Source: a virus
Direction: 5' to 3' (one strand)
DNA length: 29,155 nt
IMG/VR virus record: IMGVR_UViG_3300006033_000087
Span: 1-29,155 of that record
In this document: positions 1-7,868 of the stretch, one piece after another
How positions within the stretch are numbered: position 1 is the first letter of the stretch
Layout: the number at the start of each line of letters is the position of its first letter
Made by a program: the position numbers and the translations under genes
The notes under the pieces: model-generated
Databases searched by the model: none
What the model was told of the DNA's origin: nothing
The model's input: only the letters and a program-made list of their open reading frames with translations

Positions 1-2
1 TC

Positions 3-461
3 AATTTTTTTCAATTTATAGAAATTGATAACATTTTGACAATTCCGAGGCAAATTTCAGGAGAAATTGGCATAATTTCATTAAAAGATGAAAAGGAGTG
101 GTTGGCAGGCTATGCGACTCCAAATACTCTTGAGATGAATATCACACCCCAGGAAGATGATCATGGGACCATCTATAATATAGTACTTTCAGGCGAATAT
201 CCAAGCCCGGGTGCTGCAATGTTAGAGATATTCAGAAGTATGCTGAATAAAAAATATATGGTTTTGGCAAAGAATTCTTCAGGGAAAACGCGTGCCTTAG
301 GATCTGATGAAGAGCCGCTTCAATTCAGTTTTTCAGAGAAATCAGGCAAGGTAGCCAGTGACCGGCCAGCCGTTGCATTCTCATTCACAGGTAAGTCAAT
401 GGTGGCTCCTTATTATTATGGTGTGGAGATATCGCTACCGGTGGCGCCTGTCCTTGAATAA
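3..461 (+). CDS. Phage structural protein, 5' end outside window (paralog of gene at 2964)
   Basis: The reading frame is open to the first base of the window, so the gene most likely starts upstream; a TTG at 36 is the only start-like codon near the edge and I do not trust it. The visible 152 residues have no recognised catalytic motif. The sequence aligns along its length with the C-terminal two thirds of the product of 2964-3644. Both contain a GKVA(S/A)DR motif followed by an alternating hydrophobic strand and an aromatic run (APYYYGV here, PFAFYNG there), so they are paralogs. Position directly before the prohead protease suggests a virion protein such as a decoration, tail or head-completion subunit. 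The family relation is seen in the sequence; the virion role is inferred from position. Confidence 0.7.
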   Translation, partial: NFFQFIEIDNILTIPRQISGEIGIISLKDEKEWLAGYATPNTLEMNITPQEDDHGTIYNIVLSGEYPSPGAAMLEIFRSMLNKKYMVLAKNSSGKTRALGSDEEPLQFSFSEKSGKVASDRPAVAFSFTGKSMVAPYYYGVEISLPVAPVLE

Positions 462-499
462 CCTTTAGTGCCCAAAGTAATATTGCAGAAAAAAGCTGC

Positions 500-1810
500 A
501 TGTCGTACAAATTACTTTCGGCTATTCTTAAATCACCCTGGTTTATAGATCCCGGATATGTGGAAAGCCACATGCCTATTATTGTTGATATTCTCGATAA
601 GAAGAATATCACTGCCGGTACACCAAAAGGTAAGGAGCTTATTGAGGATGAATCAATACAGCCATATCTTTTAGTTGGTGGAAATTTAATTGAGGTTCAG
701 GGATCCTTAAGAAGAGGAATAGATTATAGCCAGGCTCCCAAAGGTTCTGTTGCAGTTATTCCGGTGAAAGGTCCCCTCATGAAAGATGATGAGGACGATT
801 GCGGTTATTTTACTGCAGGCACTACCACCTTAGGTAAAAGAATCAGGGAAGCAGATGAACACCAGAATATATCAGGTGTCATCCTTCATTTTGATACTCC
901 TGGTGGAACCGTTGATGGCATACAGGCATTTGCTGATAAAATCAAAGGCACTAAAAAACCTATTGTAGGCTTTATTGATGGCATGTGCGCATCAGCCGGT
1001 TATTATGCCGCAAGTTCATGCGATTATATCATTGGCCAGGATATTACTGCTGAAGCAGGATCCATTGGTGTAATGATGGCTTTTGCTGATACCAAACCTT
1101 ACTATGAGAAGATGGGTATCAAGTTCCATGAAATTTATTCCACTTTATCACCTGATAAGAATAAGCACTGGCGGGAAGCCAGGGAAGGTAATTACGATCT
1201 AATCCAAAAAGAAGGATTGGATCCTTATGCCAAGATATTCCAGAACCAGGTTAAATCAAACAGGCCTCAGGTAGAAGCTTCAACCATGACAGGTAAGATG
1301 TATATGGCTGAAGATGCTTTGAAGGTTGGCCTTATTGATGAGATTGGTGGAATCGGAGTTGCTGTAAACAAAGTAAATGAGCTGGCTGATGCTCAGGCAA
1401 AAGCCTCTATTAATAAACAAAAAAAGGAGATGAAACAATTCGCAAAATTAAATGCTCTCCTTGGCATTGAGCTGCTTGAGTCATCAGATGAAGGCGCTTA
1501 CTTAAATGAAGAGCAGCTTCAGATGATCGAAGCCGCCATTGAGGCCAGGGAAACAGCAGAAGCCGAACTGGCAACTGCTCAAACGAATCTCACCACCGCT
1601 CAGGCTGATCTTGAAAAAGCAAACGGCCAGATTACCGAGCGCGATAACACTATTGCAGGCTTAAGGCAGGCCCCGGCTGCAAGTACATCAAAAGCAATTA
1701 AGGCAACTGACAAGAATGCTGAAAGTGACACTGAAAGCGACCTGATCAACGCATGTGAATCAGGAACTTTAGCAGGCATTGAAGCTCTGAAAAAAGAAGG
1801 CCTTATTTAA
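500..1810 (+). CDS. S49-type prohead protease with C-terminal coiled-coil (scaffold-like) region
   Basis: A 436-residue SppA/S49-family serine peptidase of the kind that matures phage proheads. The core shows the DTPGG oxyanion segment (residues 132-136), the nucleophile context CASAGYY with Ser165, and AGSIGVM (186-192). Residues about 205-300 complete the S49 fold. From about residue 311 the protein changes to an acidic, Ala/Glu/Gln-rich predicted coiled coil followed by a low-complexity linker and a short C-terminal helix, which resembles phage scaffold sequence. An in-frame ATG at 1430 follows AGGAG with no spacer, so an independent scaffold product is possible but the spacing is poor. 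It lies immediately before the major capsid gene, as expected for a protease-scaffold unit. Start ATG 500 is the first Met in the frame. Confidence 0.9.
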   Translation: MSYKLLSAILKSPWFIDPGYVESHMPIIVDILDKKNITAGTPKGKELIEDESIQPYLLVGGNLIEVQGSLRRGIDYSQAPKGSVAVIPVKGPLMKDDEDDCGYFTAGTTTLGKRIREADEHQNISGVILHFDTPGGTVDGIQAFADKIKGTKKPIVGFIDGMCASAGYYAASSCDYIIGQDITAEAGSIGVMMAFADTKPYYEKMGIKFHEIYSTLSPDKNKHWREAREGNYDLIQKEGLDPYAKIFQNQVKSNRPQVEASTMTGKMYMAEDALKVGLIDEIGGIGVAVNKVNELADAQAKASINKQKKEMKQFAKLNALLGIELLESSDEGAYLNEEQLQMIEAAIEARETAEAELATAQTNLTTAQADLEKANGQITERDNTIAGLRQAPAASTSKAIKATDKNAESDTESDLINACESGTLAGIEALKKEGLI

Positions 1811-1836
1811 TCGACACCCAAACACCTATCAAGGAA

Positions 1837-2877
1837 ATGACTAAAGTAATAAACACCGATCTATTGAACAGGGCCTCAACACAGTGGGATCCCGTTCTTA
1901 AAACCATGCCCTTTGCAGTTCTGAATGATATTCTCAGAGAAATGGGAATCAACATTATGGAAGTTGTAGGTGGTAAGGATACATTTGTAACCTTCAACCG
2001 TCAGGGCGGAGTCTCTAAACCTTACGCATCAGGTACCATTGATTATGGTAACCTTGGTAAGGCAACTGAAAGGACTCTTGAAGTAGTTAAATCATATGCT
2101 GCTTTGAAAGAGCATATTGAAAACTACAAAGGAAAACTTCTTACCACCAACATGCCTGAAAAGGAAAAGGTGGACAACCAGAGCAAGAAGCACCCGCTTG
2201 AATTCCTCATTTTAAGCGAAATCGTAAAGACGATTTCTGAGGATATCATTGATGCTCTCTTCTTTGCTGAACGTGACGTTACCGATAAAAGCCCTCTGGG
2301 TATGTTTGATGGTTTCTGCAAAAAAATCACTGATGAAGTTTCAGCTGGTGAGATTGCAGTTGCTAAAGGCAACATGTATAACACAGGAAGTATTGTTGCA
2401 CCAGCCAACGCTTCTGACGTGACTGCTTACACTCAGTTGGTTGCTTTTGTGCGCGCCGCTAATCCTTTCCTTAGGAAAAAGCCGGTACTGTATATCAGTA
2501 ACACCACCCTCTTCCATGCACAGGATGCTCTCGGAAATAAACTTGTAAACAAGGATGTTCTCGAGTTTGACGTATTCCTTCAGCATCTCCGTGGATCAAC
2601 TGCTTGTCCGAACCTTTCAATCGTCAGCAACCATGCTCTCGGTACAGGTGACCAATTAATCCTTACTGTTGACAGGAATCTTGATTTCGGTCTCAACACC
2701 AAGGGTGATCATGCATTCGTACAGGTTAGGAATCCTTACGAGGATCCTAATGAGGTTCAGTTCTGGAGCCAGTGGGATGCCGGCACCAGGATCAGGTCAA
2801 TTCATCCGAAAATGTTCCTCGTAAATGACGGTGTTGCCGCTGGCCAGCAGCTGAGTGGTGACTACGTTGTAAGCTAA
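1837..2877 (+). CDS. Major capsid protein (HK97-fold type)
   Basis: A 346-residue protein placed right after the protease/scaffold gene and before a strong terminator, the classic position for the major capsid protein. The sequence has an N-terminal helical part, a long charged segment at about 75-115 that could be the E-loop/spine region, and a C-terminal beta-rich part with an aromatic SQWD motif and a short tail ending in YVVS. No signal peptide or enzyme motif is seen. The start ATG at 1837 follows AAGGAA at a short distance. The HK97-fold assignment rests on order, length and general character, not on a detected signature, and is likely but not proven. Confidence 0.82.
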   Translation: MTKVINTDLLNRASTQWDPVLKTMPFAVLNDILREMGINIMEVVGGKDTFVTFNRQGGVSKPYASGTIDYGNLGKATERTLEVVKSYAALKEHIENYKGKLLTTNMPEKEKVDNQSKKHPLEFLILSEIVKTISEDIIDALFFAERDVTDKSPLGMFDGFCKKITDEVSAGEIAVAKGNMYNTGSIVAPANASDVTAYTQLVAFVRAANPFLRKKPVLYISNTTLFHAQDALGNKLVNKDVLEFDVFLQHLRGSTACPNLSIVSNHALGTGDQLILTVDRNLDFGLNTKGDHAFVQVRNPYEDPNEVQFWSQWDAGTRIRSIHPKMFLVNDGVAAGQQLSGDYVVS

Positions 2878-2894
2878 ATGAGCAATCCCGGCTG

Positions 2895-2934
2895 AAAGGG
2901 GGATACCACTCTCCTCATCCCCCTTTCTTTTTTT
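2895..2934 (+). terminator. Intrinsic terminator after the major capsid gene
   Basis: AAAGGGGGAT (2895-2904) pairs perfectly with ATCCCCCTTT (2917-2926) across a 12-nt loop and is followed by CTTTTTTT. It is the strongest terminator in the first half of the window and would raise capsid transcript over the genes behind it. Confidence 0.9.
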
Positions 2935-2963
2935 AACCATAAGTAAAACACAGAAAAAGGCAA

Positions 2964-3644
2964 ATGAAAACATCCAATAAAATAATGAGGACCTTAATGG
3001 GGTTGCTCAGTTTAGTATTCCTACTGTTTACGGTAGTGACTTTTATTTCAGGGGCCGGCTTTGATCCAACATCAGCAAGTTTATCAATGGCTTTTGCCTT
3101 TGGTGATTTGACATTTGAAGATGAGCCTGAAAATATGGGAGGTATGACCTCTGATGCTTATCTTGGGTTTGTTCAAGATATAGCGACATGGCCAACTCTT
3201 AAAGATAATCCGACAACTGCATCTGAGGCGGTTATACTGGAAGGCTCATTTACAATGAAGGATACTAAGAAGTTTACCAAGGTTTATACGACTCCTGATA
3301 CTTTTAGTTTAGATTCAGAGAACCAGGGCGAAATTGATGGCCAGAGCTTTAAGCAGAAAGGTGAATTCTTCTACCCGGGTACCAGTGTTGAAGCAGCTGC
3401 ATTTTGCAGGAAACTCAATAATGCACGTGGTGTCCTGATTGGGATTAACCCAAATACCGGCGAGCGCATGGTTGTAGGTTCAAAGGAAAAACCTTGTTAT
3501 TTCAAACCTTCAGTTACTACTGGTAAGGTAGCTGCTGACAGGCGTGGAGTGAAAATTGAATTTTCAGCTGACAGCTTCGTTCCTTTCGCTTTCTACAATG
3601 GAGCTATTCCATTAACTGAAGGTGATATTCCTGCAGTTAGCTAA
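2964..3644 (+). CDS. Phage structural protein with hydrophobic N-terminus (paralog of gene at window start)
   Basis: A 226-residue protein of unrecognised family. Residues about 10-30 form a strong hydrophobic segment after a basic start (MKTSNKIMR), like a signal anchor, followed by a Gly/Ala/Phe-rich stretch. Residues about 90-220 are homologous to the truncated protein at 3-461, sharing GKVAADR and the aromatic end. A hydrophobic leader on a virion protein is unusual, although from memory I associate similar N-termini with some Bacteroidetes phage structural proteins. The start could alternatively be an internal Met near residue 58 (MGGMTSD), which would remove the hydrophobic part. Candidate roles are major tail or head-decoration subunit; I cannot choose between them. 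It follows the capsid terminator, so it has either read-through or separate expression. Confidence 0.65.
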   Translation: MKTSNKIMRTLMGLLSLVFLLFTVVTFISGAGFDPTSASLSMAFAFGDLTFEDEPENMGGMTSDAYLGFVQDIATWPTLKDNPTTASEAVILEGSFTMKDTKKFTKVYTTPDTFSLDSENQGEIDGQSFKQKGEFFYPGTSVEAAAFCRKLNNARGVLIGINPNTGERMVVGSKEKPCYFKPSVTTGKVAADRRGVKIEFSADSFVPFAFYNGAIPLTEGDIPAVS

Positions 3645-3649
3645 GTGCC

Positions 3650-3886
3650 ATGAGTAAGCTATTCTACCTGAACGGCATTAAGCCCCCTGGCAGGGTCAAC
3701 CTCAGAGGCCTTGGCGAAGTAAACCTTGAAGATCTCTCAGATGAGCAAGCTTTGAAGGTTTACAAAGATGGCTGCCCTTTCCTGGTACCATCACCTGAAG
3801 GCTATAAATTACTTTACCCTGATGCGAAGCCAATAGAGGTTTCGGAGATACCCAAGCCTGCAGGCAGGAAAAAAAGGAAAAAATAA
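3650..3886 (+). CDS. Small basic-tailed phage protein, unknown function
   Basis: A 78-residue protein starting 6 nt after the preceding stop codon. It has a short beta-like N-terminus, an ALKVYKDG helix, a PSPEGYKLLYPDAKP segment and a strongly basic C-terminus (GRKKRKK). It looks like a small head or head-tail joining accessory protein co-transcribed with the structural gene before it. No known motif was recognised. The hairpin behind it (3906-3936) closes this small unit. Confidence 0.6.
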   Translation: MSKLFYLNGIKPPGRVNLRGLGEVNLEDLSDEQALKVYKDGCPFLVPSPEGYKLLYPDAKPIEVSEIPKPAGRKKRKK

Positions 3887-3905
3887 CCTAACAATTAAAA
3901 CCAAG

Positions 3906-3941
3906 AGATCCCGCTGCAGAAAATGTAGCGGGATCTTCATT
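3906..3941 (+). terminator. Hairpin, probable weak terminator
   Basis: AGATCCCGCT (3906-3915) pairs perfectly with AGCGGGATCT (3927-3936) over an 11-nt loop. Only a short broken T-tract (TCATTT) follows, so termination may be partial. It separates the capsid module from the glycosyltransferase. Confidence 0.6.
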
Positions 3942-3949
3942 TAAAGACT

Positions 3950-4660
3950 ATGGATAAGATCTCGTTTCACATGGCCAGCTTTCCGCCCAGAGAAAGATCA
4001 CTTGAAGAGACTGTTAACACTATTTTACCACAGTGTGATGAGCTTCACATTTATTTAAACGGTTACAAACAAGTGCCAAAGTTTCTTTTACACCCTAAAA
4101 TAACGGTTTACCGAAGCCAGCAAGAAATTGGTGATCTTGGAGATGTGGGTAAGTTCTATAATTGTGAAAACTGGGAAGGTTATTGCTTCACTGTAGATGA
4201 TAAGATCCTTTATCCAAAGGATTATGTTAAAACAATGATTGATGCCATAGAAAAGTATGGCCGAAGAGCTGTGATCAGCCTCCATGGGCGCATAGTTAAA
4301 CCAAAATGCACTTCTTATTATCATGATTTTAAGAAAGCCTTCAGGTGTTTAGATACTGTTATGCAGAATGAATTTACGCACGTTGTAGGAACTGGTGTTT
4401 TAGCCTGGCACTCTGATACTTTCAAACTTGATTTTTCCACTTTTGAGACATCAAATATGAGCGATATCTGGTTCTCAATTGCGTTACAAAAGGAGATGAT
4501 ACCCGGCGTAATATTAAAACATCGTGCCAGATGGATTAAATTAAGTAATCTGCAGGACAACAGGGTAAGTATATCAGCAGCCTGCAGTAATAACGATCAG
4601 GTACAAACTGATATCGTTAATTCCATAGATTGGATATTATCCTGTCCTTTTAAGTTGTAG
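3950..4660 (+). CDS. Glycosyltransferase, GT2/GT-A-like
   Basis: A 236-residue protein with the layout of a small GT-A fold glycosyltransferase. A beta-alpha start (ISFHMASFPPRE) leads to LEETVNTILPQCDELHIYLNG, typical of the nucleotide-sugar binding half. A DD pair in FTVDDKILYP (Asp83-Asp84) stands where the metal-binding DxD motif of GT2 enzymes is expected. A later acceptor-side segment contains MSDIWFS. There is no transmembrane segment or signal peptide, so the enzyme should be cytoplasmic. It lies between capsid and packaging genes, so it may glycosylate a virion protein or modify host surface precursors; the target is not shown by the sequence. Family is likely, substrate unknown. Confidence 0.75.
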   Translation: MDKISFHMASFPPRERSLEETVNTILPQCDELHIYLNGYKQVPKFLLHPKITVYRSQQEIGDLGDVGKFYNCENWEGYCFTVDDKILYPKDYVKTMIDAIEKYGRRAVISLHGRIVKPKCTSYYHDFKKAFRCLDTVMQNEFTHVVGTGVLAWHSDTFKLDFSTFETSNMSDIWFSIALQKEMIPGVILKHRARWIKLSNLQDNRVSISAACSNNDQVQTDIVNSIDWILSCPFKL

Positions 4661-4712
4661 CTACACTTATTAATGTTGCTGCGCATTCAATCATTAATTA
4701 AAAACAAAAGCC

Positions 4713-5441
4713 ATGCGCAGTGTTCATGAATGGTTAAGGGATTCAAAGAAATCCTATGCCGAAGGGGTTGCCATATTGAAAGAGGCCCGCCCAAAAGATT
4801 CAGCTTTCTTTGAAAAAGTAAGCAATGCAGCTACTGATAGCTATCATTTCAGGATGCTTATCAGTAAGCTTCAAAATGTTGCCAGGATACAGTTGCAAAA
4901 TCCTGTGAAGAAAGAAACAGCCATTAAATCGACTGTTAAAGTTGTGGATATTAAAAAAGCTACAACCAACAAAGCTACAACCAACAAAACTCCAACCAAG
5001 GGCAAGAATGATTCCGTCAGAATCACCAGTAATCCAACAGTTGATTTTAAACTTCTGCCTGAAGATCTGCAGGAAAAATACCTGAGGAATAAGGATATTG
5101 TGAAGGAGATGGCACAAAATCAAGTTGAAATGAAAGCCGCTGATACTGACGAGAAGCGTAAATCATTCATGGATAAGCTTACAGCACTTGAGACTGAGAA
5201 AAAAGAGAACTGGAAAGACATTGATGAGTGGTGGGCTGGAAATAAACCCGAAGAAAAAGTTCTCACTGATGAAGAGAAGATTGCTCAGAAGGTTCTTGAG
5301 AAATCAAGAAGGATTGAAACCCTGAAGATCAATATTTCGAGGGGAAAGAAGGAGCTGGATAAGCTTCAACCTGAAAAAAGGGCCAAGAAAGAAGAAAAGA
5401 TTGCTTCCTGGGAAAAAGAATTAAGCGACTTGCAAAAATAA
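4713..5441 (+). CDS. Lysine/glutamate-rich coiled-coil protein, unknown function
   Basis: A 242-residue protein with three parts: a helical N-terminus (1-70), a Lys/Thr/Asn linker that includes the near-perfect repeat KATTN KATTN KTPTK (about residues 82-96, encoded by a 15-nt tandem repeat), and a long charged helical C-terminus (about 115-242) with heptad-like Leu/Ile spacing predicted to form a coiled coil. No enzyme motif, signal peptide or membrane segment is visible. It sits just before the terminase genes, where phages often encode packaging or head-assembly helpers, but there is no specific evidence for this role. Confidence 0.65.
   Translation: MRSVHEWLRDSKKSYAEGVAILKEARPKDSAFFEKVSNAATDSYHFRMLISKLQNVARIQLQNPVKKETAIKSTVKVVDIKKATTNKATTNKTPTKGKNDSVRITSNPTVDFKLLPEDLQEKYLRNKDIVKEMAQNQVEMKAADTDEKRKSFMDKLTALETEKKENWKDIDEWWAGNKPEEKVLTDEEKIAQKVLEKSRRIETLKINISRGKKELDKLQPEKRAKKEEKIASWEKELSDLQK
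4956..5000 (+). repeat. 15-nt tandem repeat inside coding sequence
   Basis: AAAGCTACAACCAAC occurs twice exactly (4956-4970, 4971-4985), followed by a third diverged unit (4986-5000, three mismatches). It is in frame, adding five residues per unit to the linker, and could vary in copy number by slippage. Confidence 0.9.
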
Positions 5442-5467
5442 AAAGTCAGTTTAAAACTTTTCCTTTC

Positions 5468-5515
5468 ACTTATATCCATTACATCCGGTACAGCCTCAAT
5501 GTAATGGATATAAGT
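5468..5515. repeat. Perfect 17-bp inverted repeat before the terminase genes
   Basis: ACTTATATCCATTACAT (5468-5484) is the exact reverse complement of ATGTAATGGATATAAGT (5499-5515), with a 14-nt loop, 25 nt before the small terminase start. The 3' T-tract is only TTT, so it is not a convincing intrinsic terminator. It could be a weak terminator, a repressor operator, or a packaging (pac/cos-type) recognition site, given its place next to the small terminase gene. Confidence 0.85.
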
Positions 5516-5540
5516 TTAAGTGATTTTAAAAAGCTATAAT

Positions 5541-6098
5541 ATGGATGAAACTACCCGATTTGATAAGATACAGCGAAGTCTTTATGATGAGACAGCTTTA
5601 AACTCGCTTACTCCAAAGGAACTTGAACTCAGGATAAGGTACAAGCATATTTTTACCATCTGGCTCGATAATCCTTGGTGGAGTGATAAGGAAATGGTAA
5701 GATACATCCGTCAGGAACTTGGAATACAAAAAACTCAGGCCTATGAAGATCTTCAAAAGGTAAAATTAATCTTGGGGAATGTTGCCAATGCAAATAAGGA
5801 GTGGCATAGGTATTCAGTAATTGAAATGGCTAAAGAGACTTATAATTTGGCTAAAAAACGCGGGGATCTCAAAGCCATGGCCATGGCACTGGATAAACTT
5901 GGTAAATACACCAGATTAGATCAGAAAGATGTTGATGAAATTCCTTGGGACCAGCTTATTCCACCTGAATTTGAAACCACTAATGATGTTGGTGTACTTA
6001 AGATTATCCGCCCAGCTGATTTTGACAAGAAAGTTAAAGCTGCAAAGAAAAGGTATTTAGGTGCTGATTTAGAGATTGAGGAAGCTGAGTATGAATGA
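5541..6098 (+). CDS. Terminase small subunit (probable)
   Basis: A 185-residue protein whose stop codon overlaps the start of the large terminase gene (ATGAATGA), a typical small/large terminase arrangement. A helical N-terminal half contains a helix-turn-helix-like region around residues 45-75 (WWSDKEMVRYIRQELG, then QAYEDLQKVKLIL), suited to recognise packaging-site DNA. The middle is helical (EMAKETYNLAKKRGDLKAMAMALDKLGKY), and the acidic C-terminus could contact the large subunit. The ATG at 5541 is preferred to a GTG at 5520 because it fits the start of the conserved-looking part and lies clear of the inverted repeat. Assigned mainly by context and the HTH-like region. Confidence 0.78.
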   Translation: MDETTRFDKIQRSLYDETALNSLTPKELELRIRYKHIFTIWLDNPWWSDKEMVRYIRQELGIQKTQAYEDLQKVKLILGNVANANKEWHRYSVIEMAKETYNLAKKRGDLKAMAMALDKLGKYTRLDQKDVDEIPWDQLIPPEFETTNDVGVLKIIRPADFDKKVKAAKKRYLGADLEIEEAEYE

Positions 6099-7707
6099 GA
6101 CCAGGCCAAAACAAAAGATTTATTTAAATGATGCACAACAACGGGTTTTGGATGTTGGCGCAAAAAATACATACATTGTTGCAAGCCGTGGCTCTGGTAA
6201 GTCAGAAGGTATTGATGCTCCATACCTACTCCGGAATGTATTTGCAATGCCGAGAAGCGCAGGAGCACTTGTATCTCCTACTTATGGCAAGCTCTTAAGA
6301 AATACTTTGCCTGCAATTTTTCACGCATTCTCAAGGTGGGGATATATCCGAGGGGTGCATTATTTTGTTGGCAGGCATCCAGATAAGAACCTGAATTTTA
6401 AAAAACCATATATTGACCCGGTTGATTACAAATATGTCATCATCTGGTTTAATGGGAGTATCCAGCATCTGATATCCTTTGACATGCCAATGTCTGCAAA
6501 CTCAATGAGCTTGGACTATATTGCAGGCTTTGAAGCTAAGTTTCTTGATTTTGATAAAGTTAAAAATGAGGTCCTTCCGGCTAATCGAGGCAATACTAAT
6601 TACTTTGCCGGTTGCCCATGGCACCATGGCCAGTTGTATACAACCGACATGCCAACATCAAAGTCAGGCACCTGGATACTTGAGAAAGAAAAGGAGATGG
6701 ATCCTGATCTAATCGAGATAATTCTACAATACAAGAATGAGATTAAACATTTAAAAGCTTCAAAGAAAAACCCGGCAAAGCTTAAAAAGCTTGAGAAAGA
6801 ATTAAACCTTTTTAGAAAGCACGCCACTTATTATGCAGAGTTCAACGTTTTCGATAACATTGATGTTCTGGGCCTTGACTTTGTTAACGACATGGCCAGA
6901 GATCTTCCACCTCTAATCTTCCAGACTGCCATCCTGAATAAAAAAATGAAGAAAATAGCCAATGGCTTTTATGCTTCATTAAATGAAAAGCTCCATTATT
7001 ATACTGCCTATAACAATAGTTATTTGGAAGACCTTGATTACAATATGGATGCTGTTGGCAAAGAGACATATCTTAAGGATAGTGACGTGGATCCTGAGCT
7101 TCCACTTGAAATAGCCAATGACTACAATGCGGCAATCAATTCCCTGGTATGTGGACAGAAGGTTGATAACATTGCCAGGACATTAAAGTCCTTCTTTGTT
7201 AAGACACCTGAGAAGCTTAAGGAAGTTGTAAACAAATGGGCTGATTATTACTCACTCAGAAGTAATAGGGATGTTATCTACTATTATGATAGTACTGCGA
7301 TATTTGATACACCAACAGATTCAGAAAGCTTTGCTGATGTTGTTATCAACACACTAACATCTAGGGGCTGGTACGTTGAGCCTGTTTATATAGGCAAACC
7401 AGTTAAGCATGCATTGAAGCATCAGTGGTTTGATAATGCTTTCAAGGGAAACCCTGAGTTCCTTTATCCTTTATTTAATGCCGATAACAATGAGTATCTT
7501 TTACTAGCCATGGATCAGACTGGCATCAAGCAAGGCCGTAACGGATTCGAGAAGGATAAGGATCCTGAGAAGAAACAAGACACTGTTGAGAATCCTGATG
7601 AGTTGAAGACTCACATAACTGATGCATGGGATACACTGTATATTGGCATGCAATATTATCATCCTGGTGTAGCTGCAGGTATAGGATCAACACACTTTTC
7701 TAATTAA
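6091..7707 (+). CDS. Terminase large subunit (ATPase/nuclease)
   Basis: A 538-residue DNA-packaging motor. The N-terminal ATPase has a Walker A motif ASRGSGKS (residues 31-38). The Walker B position falls in SLDYIAGFEAKFLD, where Glu148 could be the catalytic carboxylate, but the usual preceding Asp is replaced by Phe. The C-terminal RNase H-like nuclease shows a first metal-binding Asp in VIYYYDSTA (Asp400) and a final acidic pair in ITDAWDTLY (Asp511, Asp514). The start at ATG 6091 overlaps the small subunit stop by the usual few bases; an upstream Met at 6076 would overlap more and adds five unlikely residues. Length and motif order are normal for the family. Confidence 0.93.
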   Translation: MNETRPKQKIYLNDAQQRVLDVGAKNTYIVASRGSGKSEGIDAPYLLRNVFAMPRSAGALVSPTYGKLLRNTLPAIFHAFSRWGYIRGVHYFVGRHPDKNLNFKKPYIDPVDYKYVIIWFNGSIQHLISFDMPMSANSMSLDYIAGFEAKFLDFDKVKNEVLPANRGNTNYFAGCPWHHGQLYTTDMPTSKSGTWILEKEKEMDPDLIEIILQYKNEIKHLKASKKNPAKLKKLEKELNLFRKHATYYAEFNVFDNIDVLGLDFVNDMARDLPPLIFQTAILNKKMKKIANGFYASLNEKLHYYTAYNNSYLEDLDYNMDAVGKETYLKDSDVDPELPLEIANDYNAAINSLVCGQKVDNIARTLKSFFVKTPEKLKEVVNKWADYYSLRSNRDVIYYYDSTAIFDTPTDSESFADVVINTLTSRGWYVEPVYIGKPVKHALKHQWFDNAFKGNPEFLYPLFNADNNEYLLLAMDQTGIKQGRNGFEKDKDPEKKQDTVENPDELKTHITDAWDTLYIGMQYYHPGVAAGIGSTHFSN

Positions 7708-7746
7708 ATAATCCTCTTTATTTCGATTGTAGGAAGGGCCTCAGTA

Positions 7747-7807
7747 CCCTGCCCTGTAGCATATTACAGCATCGGCTTCGGGTTGTAGCTGCATGTTTGC
7801 GGCAGGG
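7747..7807 (+). ncRNA. Candidate structured RNA, GC-rich hairpin region
   Basis: CCCTGCC (7747-7753) pairs with GGCAGGG (7801-7807). Directly inside it, CTGTA (7754-7758) pairs with TACAG (7765-7769), leaving a region with further self-complementarity around CGGCTTCGGG and GTAGCTGC. The sharp GC rise and absence of a coding frame support a structured RNA or a relic of an inserted element. No covariation partner exists in the window, so this is only a candidate. Confidence 0.35.
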
Positions 7808-7868
7808 CGGCGCGAGGGCGTCTAAAGATATATGCGAACTGTAAAAGTTGGCTGTCAGAGATAAGCAC

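Noticed and set aside
7741-7823. tRNA or tmRNA gene in the GC-rich segment
   Set aside because: No cloverleaf with acceptor stem, T-loop GTTCRA or anticodon arm can be drawn.
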